Origin: DASXKD01 sp963762735
GTDB lineage: Bacteria > Actinomycetota > Actinomycetes > Streptosporangiales > Streptosporangiaceae
DNA length: 64,000 bases
Reading direction: 5' to 3'
NCBI GenBank assembly: GCA_963762735.1
Contig: CAVXMG010000017.1
Location: 62,001 to 126,000, forward strand
The notes under the pieces are model-generated. The model saw only the letters and a program-made list of their open reading frames with translations, was not told the origin of the DNA and ran no database searches. The position numbers were made by a program, and so were the translations under genes. This document shows, piece by piece, positions 24,140 through 31,345 of this stretch. The stretch's first letter is position 1. Each line of letters starts with the position of its first letter.

Positions 24140-25386
24140 TCGATGACGTGTTCGTGTTCGACGGCGTCGCGCACCTGTTCAACTTCGAGGAGAAGAACGC
24201 CTTCGGGGCGCCCGGCGTGATGTTCAACAACCACCTGTACGCGTTCCATAACGCCCTCACCCCGGATAACGAGCCGCGCCTGCCGCCCGAGGAGTTCCTC
24301 CGCCAGTGGACGGGGGCGGACATCCGGCAGATGGTCTACGACGAATCCGACACCGACATGCTGGTGGCCATGCCGCTGCCGCTCACCGACCTGTTCAAGG
24401 ACGGCCTGTCACCGTGGCAGGAGTGCGCCGACCTGGCCAGCCGCGACCCCGGCCGGACCATCTTCTGGGGGTCGGTGAACCCACTGGAGGGCCGCAAGGC
24501 CCTGGACCTGATGGAGCGCCAGGTCGGTGAGTTCGGCGCGCAGGCCTTCAAGTTCTACAACGTGCGCTACGACTACGGAACGCCGTTCCCGTGGCGGATG
24601 GACGACCCGCAGGTGGCCTTCCCCATCTTCGAGAAGGCCCAGGAACTTGGCGTGAACCTGATCGGCGTGCACAAGGGAGTGCCGCTCGGCCCGCAGCCGA
24701 TCGAGTACACCCAGACCTGGGACATGGACGGTGCGGCCGCGAACTTCCCGGACATCAACTTCGTCATCTTCCACGTCGGGCTGCCATTCCTGGACGAGAC
24801 ATGCTGGCAGCTCATCCGGTACCCGAACCTCTATGCCTCCTTGGCCGCAACGATCAACTTCCTCGTCCGCGCGCCGCGGATGTTCGCCGAGATCATCGGG
24901 AAGCTGTTGTTCTGGTGCGGCGAAGACAAGATCGTCTACGGCTCCGAGGCGCCCATCTTCCATCCGCAGTGGGCGTTGCGGGCCTTCATGGACTTCCAGA
25001 TTCCAGAGGATCTCTGCCAGGGCTACGGCTACCCACAGCTGACCGACCAGGCCAAACGGAAGATCCTCGGGGAGAACCTGCTCCGCCTGCACGGGATGGA
25101 CGTACCAACAAGCACGGGCAACACTTGGCCGCCACCGGTCCTAAAGCTTACGGCCGTGCGAAACGGCTGGTTTGACTTCCCACGGCCGGGACAGGGAACA
25201 GTGTGCTGCGGCCTCGGAGGCGCAGTAACGCGATCGTGGATGGTCCGGGGCCGGTTCACCTGCTGGCAGAGATATGCGCGGCAGGTGTCCTGCCGCAGGC
25301 AACGGCGCAGCGTAACACCGCATCTCGTCATCCACGCATCCGACGTTAGGAGTTCGGCATGCTTACGCTTACCGATCAGGCGGTAG
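24136..25386 (+). CDS. Amidohydrolase (amidohydrolase-2 type) with an anomalous C-terminal tail
   Basis: Residues 1-325 form a metal-dependent amidohydrolase of the ACMSD-like superfamily. A histidine lies near the N-terminus (DGVAHLFNF), with further ligand regions at GVHKGVPLG and IFHVGLPFLDE and the terminal YGSEAPIFHPQ. The normal domain ends at ILGENLLRLHGMDV near 25105. About 90 residues follow that are Arg/Cys-rich, unlike the family, and overlap the next gene by 28 bases. This points to a lost stop or an indel near 25105-25150. The substrate is unknown. It is coupled to the upstream DUF59 gene. Confidence 0.82.
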   Translation: MIDDVFVFDGVAHLFNFEEKNAFGAPGVMFNNHLYAFHNALTPDNEPRLPPEEFLRQWTGADIRQMVYDESDTDMLVAMPLPLTDLFKDGLSPWQECADLASRDPGRTIFWGSVNPLEGRKALDLMERQVGEFGAQAFKFYNVRYDYGTPFPWRMDDPQVAFPIFEKAQELGVNLIGVHKGVPLGPQPIEYTQTWDMDGAAANFPDINFVIFHVGLPFLDETCWQLIRYPNLYASLAATINFLVRAPRMFAEIIGKLLFWCGEDKIVYGSEAPIFHPQWALRAFMDFQIPEDLCQGYGYPQLTDQAKRKILGENLLRLHGMDVPTSTGNTWPPPVLKLTAVRNGWFDFPRPGQGTVCCGLGGAVTRSWMVRGRFTCWQRYARQVSCRRQRRSVTPHLVIHASDVRSSACLRLPIRR

Positions 25387-25643
25387 CTGCTATCCGCAAT
25401 CTGACCGCCCGGCCCGGGCTTCCGGCGGAGACCGGTCTGCGCATCGCGCCACAAGACGGCGGCGCTGGCGGGCTGGCGCTGTCGCTGGCTGAGGGCCCCG
25501 AGGCTGGCGACCGGGTCATCGAGGAAGCCGACGTGCAGGTGTTCGTGCAGTCCGATGCGGCCGCCACCCTCGATGACAAGGCGCTGGACGCTCGGGTCGG
25601 CGAGGACGGCGAGGTGTCGTTCCTGCTTCAGCCCCAGGCCTGA
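25359..25643 (+). CDS. HesB/IscA-like protein without cysteines
   Basis: A 94-residue protein starting MLTLTDQAVAAIRNLTA. It has the HesB/IscA-like fold pattern (TGLRIAPQDGGAGGLALSLAEGP, then VFVQSDAAATLDDKALDARV). Classical A-type Fe-S carriers bind metal through three cysteines, but this protein has none, so a direct Fe-S carrier role is unlikely. The start overlaps the anomalous amidohydrolase tail. 'TTAGGAG' precedes the ATG closely and supports it as a real start. Confidence 0.78.
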   Translation: MLTLTDQAVAAIRNLTARPGLPAETGLRIAPQDGGAGGLALSLAEGPEAGDRVIEEADVQVFVQSDAAATLDDKALDARVGEDGEVSFLLQPQA

Positions 25644-25658
25644 CCAGGAGCCGGTTGG

Positions 25659-25735
25659 TGCACGGGCGCGCGCCCGTGCATGCCGGCCTGTACGAGCAAG
25701 TAGCCCGGGCGCCGGACCAGCAGGTCCGGCGCCCG
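25659..25735. terminator. Two tandem hairpins between convergent genes
   Basis: 25659-25680 is a perfect 22-base palindrome (arm TGCACGGGCGC). A second structure has 13-base arms, CGGGCGCCGGACC at 25706-25718 and its exact complement at 25723-25735, with loop AGCA. Both lie between the stops of the HesB-like gene (+) and the aldehyde dehydrogenase (-). A bidirectional terminator is the natural reading; T tracts are lacking, as is common in high-GC actinobacteria. Confidence 0.7.
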
Positions 25736-25750
25736 GCTACTGCAACTGAT

Positions 25751-27241
25751 CTACAGTTGCGTCGTGACGGCTTTGACTTCGGTGTAGTTGTTGAGTACTT
25801 CGTGGCCCATCTCCCGGCCCCAGCCGGACTGCTTGTACCCGCCGAACGGCAGCGCCGCGTCGAACACGTTGTAGCAGTTGATCCAGACTGTGCCGGCCCG
25901 GAGCTTCTTGGCGAGGGCGTGGGCCTTGGAGATGTCCTTGGTCCAGATGCCCGCGCCGAGGCCGTACTCGCTGTCGTTGGCGACGGCGGCGATCTCCTCC
26001 AGGTCGGTGAACGGCGAGGCGACCAGGACCGGACCGAAGATCTCCTCGCGGACGACCTTCATGTCGGGGCGGGTGTTGGTGAGCACGGTGGGCTCCACGA
26101 AGTAGCCGCGGTCGCCGAACCGGCCGCCGCCCGCCAGCGCGGTGGCGCCGTCGGACTTGCCTGACTCCAGGTAGCCGGTGACCCGGCGGAACTGCTCGTC
26201 GGAGACCAGCGGCCCCATCTGCGTCCCCGGCTCCATCCCCGGTCCCATCTTGATCGACTTGGCGATCTCGGCGACGCCGTCCACGACCTCGTCGAACCGG
26301 CTCTGCTGGACGAACAGGCGGGAGCCCGCGACGCAGCACTGCCCGTGGTTGAAGAAGATCGCGTTGGCGGCGCCCTCGATGGCGGACGGGTCGGCGTCGT
26401 CGAACACGATGTTCGGGCTCTTGCCGCCCAGTTCCAGGGTCAGACTTCTTCAGGTTGCTGGCACCGAAGCCGCGACGATCAGCTTGCCGACCTCGGTGGA
26501 CCCGGTGAACGCGACCTTGTCGACGTCGTTGTGGGCGGCCAGGGCCGCGCCGGCGGTCTCGCCGAAGCCGGGTACCACGTTCACCACGCCCTCGGGCATG
26601 CCGGCCTCGGCGATGAGCCCGGCGAGCCGGAGTGCGGTCAGCGGGGTCTGCTCGGCGGGCTTGAGGACCACGCAGTTGCCGGTGGCCAGCGCGGGGCCGA
26701 GCTTCCAGGCGGCCATCAGCAGCGGGAAGTTCCACGGGATGATCTGCCCGACGACGCCGAGCGGCTCGCGCAGCGTGTAGGAGTGGAAGTTGGCGCCGGG
26801 CATGTAGGGCACCGAGATGTTGATCGTGTTGCCCTCGATCTTGGTGGCCCAGCCGGCCATGTAGTGGAACAGGTCGGCGGCCAGCGGCACGTCGGCGGCC
26901 TGGGCCACGGCGAACGGCTTGCCGTTGTCCAGCGATTCGAGCTGGGCGAGTTCGTCGGTGTGCTCCAGGATCAGGTCACCGATGCGCCAGATGATCCGCC
27001 CGCGCTCGGACGGGGTCATCCTGCCCCACGGGCCGTCCTCGAACGCCCTGCGCGCAGCCCGCACCGCCCGGTCGATGTCCTCTGCATCTCCCTCGGCGAT
27101 GTGGGCGAGGGTCTCCCCGGTCGCAGGGTTGGGGGTATCGAACGTCTTGCCCGACGCCGCGTCCATCCACTGCCCGTTGATGAATAGCTGCCGGGGGGCG
27201 CCGATGAAGTCTTCGACCTTCCGGTCCAGGGTCACAGTCAT
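25751..27241 (-). CDS. Aldehyde dehydrogenase, interrupted by an in-frame TGA
   Basis: An NAD(P)-dependent aldehyde dehydrogenase of the class 1/2 type, about 495 residues. It starts MTVTLDRKVEDF at 27241. Motifs include IIPWNFPLLMAAWKLGPALA, FTGSTEVGKLI, LELGGKSPNIVF (general-base Glu), the nucleophile in FNHGQCCVAGSRLF, and EEIFGPVL. At 26430-26465 the expected SGASNLKKVTLELGG is disturbed by one missing base followed by one extra base. The frame is the same on both sides, but a TGA appears at 26450-26452. The local error looks compensated, so the gene may be intact in the organism. It is divergent from the TetR gene and carries a matching operator-like site in its promoter. Confidence 0.87.
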
Positions 27242-27309
27242 GAGTGCTCTTCTCCCTTGGTTGCACGGGTGGGCAGCCAAGGATTGCGGCCAGCCAGCAC
27301 CTTTTGTAC

Positions 27310-27328
27310 GTCTACGCCGTAGACCTAC
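27310..27328. promoter_or_regulatory. TetR operator-like palindrome, dehydrogenase side
   Basis: GTCTACGCCGTAGAC at 27310-27324 is a perfect palindrome around a central C. The wider sequence CTACGCCGTAGACCTAC (27312-27328) recurs with two changes near the TetR gene. It lies about 70 bases upstream of the dehydrogenase start. Confidence 0.6.
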
Positions 27329-27508
27329 GCATTTAACCTACATTGTAAACAGAGGGATGCCAAGTTGCGGATCGACATTTCCCGGCAGGTGGGCTGGCGC
27401 CGGAGCGCTGCCGGTGGCCCAGGAGATGGCAGATGCCCTGGCGGCTTGGCGCCTGGCCGCAGCGGATCCGGCTCGCGTCACCACAGGCGGAGGAGGCCAG
27501 CACGGTAA

Positions 27509-27525
27509 CTACACCGTAGAGCTAC
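27509..27525. promoter_or_regulatory. TetR operator-like site, regulator side
   Basis: CTACACCGTAGAGCTAC, 15 of 17 identical to the site at 27312-27328. The core CTAC-ACC-GTAG is symmetric. It lies 47 bases before the TetR start codon, where it could block its own promoter. Confidence 0.58.
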
Positions 27526-27572
27526 AATTCCGTGCTATCGGTCCCAGCCTGCAGGGAGAAGGAATTAACGCG

Positions 27573-28331
27573 ATGACGCCACCGCCAGCCGACCGCGCCG
27601 ACGGCGGCGCTAGGGCGAATCCTGATGGCAGAATCACCCGAGATGTCGTGCTGGCCGCCGCGCTGGAGCTGATCGACCGGGACGGGGTGGACGGCCTGTC
27701 CATGCGCAGGCTCGCCCGCGTCCTTGGGCGGGACCCGATGATCTTGTACCGGCATGCGCCGAACAAGGCGGCCCTGCTTGACGGCGTGGCCGAGACGGTC
27801 CTCGCCCAGCTCAAGGTGGACCCGACGGATCCTGATTGGGCCGCGCAACTGCGTGCCGTGGCCCGCGGCTACCGCGCGCTGGCGCTGGCCCACCCAAAAG
27901 TGGTGCCGCTGCTGGTCACCCGGCCGCTGGCCACCCCGCTCGGGCTCCGCCCGCCCGGCACACTGCGCCCGCTGGAGGACATCCTGGCCCTGCTCACCCG
28001 CGCCGGGTTCAGCGGACCCGACGCCCTGCACGTCTACCGGGCCCTGTTCGGATTCCTGCACGGCCACGTCCTTAACGAGCTGCAGGAACTCATCGAGAAC
28101 CCGGACGAGACCGACGACCTGCTGCGGCTGGGCCTGCACCGGCTGCCGATCCGCGAATTCCCCCTGCTGCGCAGCCTCGCCCCCGCCCTGGCCTCCTACG
28201 ACGGCGCCACCGAACTCGAGCGCGGCCTCGACATCCTCCTCACGGGCCTCACCGACTTGCTGACCCCCGCCGCGGCGGCACCGGCCGCCGTCGGCACCGT
28301 CCCTGTCGATGATCTTCAGCGCGGGCACTAG
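27573..28331 (+). CDS. TetR-family regulator with TetR_C-type ligand domain
   Basis: A 252-residue regulator. The HTH occupies residues about 20-65 (ITRDVVLAAALELIDRDG, then MRRLARVLGRDPMILYRH). The C-terminal domain is of the larger TetR_C type (LRAVARGYRALALAHPKVVPLLVTRP, GFLHGHVLNELQEL). ATG 27573 is preceded by AGAAGGA nine bases away; an in-frame extension upstream to 26919 is antisense to the dehydrogenase and is rejected. It is divergent from the aldehyde dehydrogenase and probably represses it until an aldehyde or related ligand binds. Confidence 0.88.
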   Translation: MTPPPADRADGGARANPDGRITRDVVLAAALELIDRDGVDGLSMRRLARVLGRDPMILYRHAPNKAALLDGVAETVLAQLKVDPTDPDWAAQLRAVARGYRALALAHPKVVPLLVTRPLATPLGLRPPGTLRPLEDILALLTRAGFSGPDALHVYRALFGFLHGHVLNELQELIENPDETDDLLRLGLHRLPIREFPLLRSLAPALASYDGATELERGLDILLTGLTDLLTPAAAAPAAVGTVPVDDLQRGH

Positions 28332-28369
28332 TGCGTGGGGACGTCGAGCACTGGCCTTCTCCCCCTCGA

Positions 28370-28639
28370 TCACCTCATCAGCGTTGAGCTGGCGGTGCCT
28401 GCCTCCTGGGTGCGCAGCAGTGCCACGCACGCGGCATCGCCGCAGGTCCGGCCGGAGCCCAGGCGCGGTCTGCCGCACTGGCAGGCCGGCCGCAGGCGGG
28501 CCAGCCACACGGCATAAGCGACCAGCTCGGCAGTGCCGCCTGTGCCCGGCACCGAGACGACGGGCCGAATCCCGCCACCCGGCAGGGCAAGCCACTCCCG
28601 CGCACTATCGGCACCGGTGCTGTCTGCCATAGGGCCCAC
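28370..28639 (-). CDS. Small Cys-rich protein, possible zinc-binding
   Basis: An 89-residue frame starting GTG 28639 or, more likely, ATG 28630 (MADSTGADSAREWLALPGGG). The second half holds four cysteines, in ACQCGRPRLGSGRTCGDAACV, spaced like a small zinc site. No family is recognised. It is convergent with TetR and divergent from the PPOX gene. The cysteine pattern, the absence of a better frame on the other strand and the clean fit in the gap support coding, but not strongly. Confidence 0.45.
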   Translation of the reverse strand: MGPMADSTGADSAREWLALPGGGIRPVVSVPGTGGTAELVAYAVWLARLRPACQCGRPRLGSGRTCGDAACVALLRTQEAGTASSTLMR

Positions 28640-28701
28640 CGCTCTATCTTCCCGCAGTCAGCCATCCTGGCCAGGGCGCAGTCCCCTGTTACCGTGCCGC
28701 C

Positions 28702-29097
28702 ATGGGTATCCCGCTCAGCGATGCGGCGCTGCGACTGGTCGACGGAAGGAACTACGCGGTCCTGGCCACGGTGAATCCGGACGGCAGCCCGCAGACCTCG
28801 GTGGTGTGGGTCGGCCGCGATGGCGGTGACCTGCTGTTCTCGACGGTGGAGGGACGGGTCAAGCACCGCAACATGCTGCGCGACCCGCGCGTCAGCGTCA
28901 CCGTGATCGACTCCTCAGACCCGGAGAACTACGTCGAGCTGCGCGGGCGGGTGTCGATGACCCCCGACATTGGCCGGCAACTCGACACCCGGCTGTCGTG
29001 GAAGTACGACGGCAAGGATCCAGGACAGGACCGCCCCGGCGCGGTCCGGGTGGCCGTGCGGATGGTCGTGGAGAAGGCCACCGGCTACGCCGCCTAA
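28702..29097 (+). CDS. F420-dependent / PPOX-class FMN-binding split-barrel protein
   Basis: A 131-residue protein of the pyridoxamine-oxidase-like split barrel, F420-type subgroup common in actinobacteria. Features are NYAVLATVNPDGSPQTSVVWVG at the N-terminus, GRVKHRNMLRDPRVSVTVID (phosphate-binding lysine/arginine region), and YVELRGRVSMT. Members reduce or oxidise small substrates using F420 or FMN. The stop codon TAA (29095-29097) contains the TA target of the adjoining IS630 element. The protein looks complete. Confidence 0.85.
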   Translation: MGIPLSDAALRLVDGRNYAVLATVNPDGSPQTSVVWVGRDGGDLLFSTVEGRVKHRNMLRDPRVSVTVIDSSDPENYVELRGRVSMTPDIGRQLDTRLSWKYDGKDPGQDRPGAVRVAVRMVVEKATGYAA

Positions 29098-30242
29098 CGA
29101 TCTTTAATGTTGGAAGTTAGGGGGTGGTGACGGCTGGCCTGGCGTGCGGTATGCCGGAGCATGAGGTATGGCGAGGGTGGTGGGCTGACCGCGGTTGAGC
29201 GGGCCCGGCGGGAGCGGGTGCGGCTGGCGGCGGAGCTGATTGAGGCGGGGGCCCGCGACCGTGAGGTCGCGAAACGGTTCCGGGTGACGCGAATGTCGGC
29301 GAACCGGTGGCGGCGGGCGCTGGCCGCCGGTGGCCGGGCGGCGCTGGCTTCCAAGGGGGCGGCCGGGGCGCGGTGCAAGCTGACCGGGGCGCAGCTGTGC
29401 GAGCTGGAGGCGGTGCTGGAGGCTGGCCGTCCGGGCAGGGCTGGGAGGATCAGTGCTGGACGCTGGCGCGGATCACGGAGATCATCTGGCGGCGGTTCGG
29501 CGCGGAGTACACCCTGGCCGGGGCGGATCTGCTGTTGCACCGGATCGGGTGGAGCGTGCAGTTCCCCTCGCGCCAGGCCGCCGAGCGGGACGAGGCGCGG
29601 ATCGCGGCCTGGCGGCAGGAGGTGTGGCCGGTGGTAAAAGGACCGCGGCGGACCTGGGCGCCTGGCTGGTCTTCGAAGACGAATCCGGCCAGGGCTTAAG
29701 GCCGCCTAAGGGACGCACCTGGGGCCGGCGCGGCCACACCCCGGTGGTGAAGGTGACCGGCGGCAGTAACAAGCGCGTGTCGCTGGCCGCGCTGATCGCC
29801 ATCAAGCCCGGGTGCGCACCCCGGCTGATAATCCGAGTCCACCGCGCCCGCCGCGGTGACCAGCGCAAAGGCTTCACCGAGACTGACTACGCCCGGTTCC
29901 TGGACGCGGCGCACCAGCAGCTCGCCGGCCCGCTGGTGGTCGTGTGGGACAACTCGAACACCTACGTCAGCGCCGCGATGACCGCGCTGGCCGCGGCCCG
30001 GGACTGGCTGACCGTCTATCAGTTGCCGCCGTACGCGCACGAACTGAATCCGGTCGAGCTGGTCTGGTCGCATCTCAAAAGGTCCCTGGCCAACCTGGCC
30101 AAACGCAACCTCGGCGAGCTGACCGCGCTGGTGAAGACCCGGCTCAAGCGAATGCAGTACCGGCCCGGCCTCCTCGACGGCTTTCTCGCCAGCACCAGAC
30201 TCGACCTCACACCCTTCAATAGCCACCACAATTGAAGATCGC
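29097..30242 (+). mobile_element. IS630-family insertion sequence
   Basis: The ends are ACGATCTTTAATGTTGG (29097-29113) and, inverted, GCGATCTTCAATTGTGG (complement of 30226-30242), 13 of 17 identical. Both are flanked by the dinucleotide TA (29095-29096 and 30243-30244), the target duplicated by this family. The element encodes one DDE transposase in three frames. Its left end also matches an inverted copy at 32727-32740, so a longer unit is possible. Confidence 0.8.
29161..30235 (+). CDS. IS630-type DDE transposase in three frames
   Basis: The N-terminal HTH (LTAVERARRERVRL, then VAKRFRVTRMSANRWRRAL) is in the frame of 29161. A middle segment (GWEDQCWTLARITEIIWRRF) follows after a -1 shift near 29425-29445. 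The catalytic part follows a second -1 shift at GTAAAAGG (29635-29642). The DDE residues are visible: LVFEDESGQGL, VVWDNSNTYVS and HELNPVELVWSHLKR. At the second site the P-site AAA can re-pair on AAA one base back, a typical programmed slip signal in this family. The first shift has no obvious slip site and may be inactivating. It ends NSHHN at 30235. Confidence 0.82.
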
Positions 30243-30450
30243 TAGCTCGCGTGCCATTAACCCGGTCAGGGGTGGTATGCCACGGTTACTCACGGACAGT
30301 CGCCCGCCCAGCTCAGGCCCATTACCCGGCCGATCACGGCGATTTGCCGGCAGGTGATAGACCATAAACGCACGCCTGGTCAGCAGCCCTTCGCTCTCCC
30401 GGCAGCGGCTTCCTTGCCAGCGGATCTGGCGCCGGCGATCTCGGCGGGGT

Positions 30451-30924
30451 TCATGATCTCCGCTGCTTCGCCTTGTTGATCACTGCCATGAGCGCATCCT
30501 CGAAGATGTCCGGGTAAGCACGCTGGAGCAGCACCAGCGCGCTTGCGCCGCCTTTCAGCCCGGACAGGAAGGGCTCCCGGTGGACGACTTGTGTCAGGGC
30601 TTCGGTCCCGAAAGACGGCTCGATCCTGGCGCGCACGGCGTCCAGATCGATCCCGATAGCGGCCAGCGCGTCCCGGTCCAGGCCGCCGAACAGCACCGCT
30701 CCCGGTCCGGCACGGCGGGCGATCTCCTCCTCGACGTCTTCCAGCGTGGCACCGTGCTCGTGCAGGACGGCGCGCGCCGGTCGCGGGTCGCGTCCTGGGT
30801 GAAGCGCGGAGACGAGGATGGTCATCAGATGCTCGCTGGTGACGTAGCGGCGGGTGAGTCTGCATGCGTGTCTCAGGGCCCGGGCGAGACAGGTGCGGGT
30901 GTCCCAGGTCGGGTGCCTGGGCAT
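30451..30924 (-). CDS. Clp_N (ClpC/ClpR N-terminal) domain protein
   Basis: A 157-residue protein with no AAA+ domain. It consists of the double Clp_N repeat that in ClpC/ClpA binds adaptors and substrates: TRTCLARALRHACRLTRRYVTSEHLMTILV (residues about 8-37) and a second half ending VLLQRAYPDIFEDALMAVINKAK. Stand-alone Clp_N proteins are common in actinobacteria, with uncertain roles as adaptor decoys or sensors. ATG 30924 overlaps the stop of the HTH gene (TAATG), so the two are translationally coupled. It lies within the IS630-bounded segment. Confidence 0.78.
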   Translation of the reverse strand: MPRHPTWDTRTCLARALRHACRLTRRYVTSEHLMTILVSALHPGRDPRPARAVLHEHGATLEDVEEEIARRAGPGAVLFGGLDRDALAAIGIDLDAVRARIEPSFGTEALTQVVHREPFLSGLKGGASALVLLQRAYPDIFEDALMAVINKAKQRRS

Positions 30925-31157
30925 TACCGGCTCCCGGTCCGCTTGCCGTGCTTGCGGTGCACGGTCTGCTTGGTGACGCCGAGCCGCCCGGCGATGTCCT
31001 GCCAGGACCACCCGAGCTTCCGCGCATTCTCGACCTGGGCGATCTCCAGCCGCTCGGTGAGCACTCGCAGGGACGCCACAGCGCGCAGGCCGACATCAGG
31101 ATCAGCGCTGGCGGCGCTCTGGGCGATTTCGAGTGCCGATTCCATGCGCGTCAGCAT
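30924..31157 (-). CDS. Small HTH protein coupled to Clp_N
   Basis: A 77-residue protein. An N-terminal helical segment (ESALEIAQSAASADPDVGLRAVASLRVLTERLE) precedes a C-terminal helix-turn-helix, SWQDIAGRLGVTKQTVHRKH (residues about 50-69). This HTH-Clp_N gene order recurs in actinobacteria to my knowledge. ATG 31157 lies inside a perfect palindrome (31150-31165); MESALE at 31145 is an alternative start just beyond it. If 31157 is right, the operator overlaps the start codon and the message would be nearly leaderless. Probably autoregulatory. Confidence 0.72.
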   Translation of the reverse strand: MLTRMESALEIAQSAASADPDVGLRAVASLRVLTERLEIAQVENARKLGWSWQDIAGRLGVTKQTVHRKHGKRTGSR

Positions 31158-31193
31158 ATGCTGACGCCCGTCTTCATGTCAACATATGCTGAC
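31150..31193. promoter_or_regulatory. Twin 16-bp palindromes at the HTH gene start
   Basis: GTCAGCATATGCTGAC (31150-31165) is a perfect palindrome. GTCAACATATGCTGAC (31178-31193) has one mismatch to it. Their centres are 28 bases apart, which is about 2.7 helical turns. They lie at the start of the minus-strand HTH gene and about 150 bases upstream of the plus-strand PafA-like gene. A dimeric repressor, possibly the HTH protein itself, could control both. Confidence 0.7.
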
Positions 31194-31275
31194 GGTCTTG
31201 ACCTCGGTGCGGCCTGAACACCCGGCCAGATCCCACCGCTCGCGGGCCGATGGAACTCCTGCCCCAAAGTTCCCG

Positions 31276-31297
31276 CACCCCCATGGGGGCGGGGGTG
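31276..31297 (+). other. GC hairpin upstream of the PafA-like gene
   Basis: CACCCCC (31276-31282) pairs with GGGGGTG (31291-31297) across an eight-base loop; CCCCCATGGGGG (31278-31289) could pair alternatively. It lies 48 bases before ATG 31346, probably in the leader. It could hinder translation or be incidental in high-GC DNA. Confidence 0.3.
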
Positions 31298-31345
31298 TGC
31301 CTCACCGGGTAGCCGGCGGGCCGCTGCGCGCATAGCGTTGGCCAT

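Larger units (their letters stand above)
27242..27572. promoter_or_regulatory. Divergent promoter region between aldehyde dehydrogenase and TetR
   Basis: A 331-base spacer with no convincing gene. It has a local A/T-rich patch (27329-27350) and two copies of CTACrCCGTAGAsCTAC, at 27312-27328 and 27509-27525, one near each gene. This layout fits autoregulation by the TetR protein together with control of the dehydrogenase. Confidence 0.6.

Noticed and set aside
24409..25092. Minus-strand frame antisense to amidohydrolase
   Set aside because: Shadow frame; the plus strand has the metal-binding motifs of the family.
27379..27572. N-terminal extension of the TetR gene
   Set aside because: A good ribosome site precedes ATG 27573 and the extension has no similarity; the stretch contains the operator.
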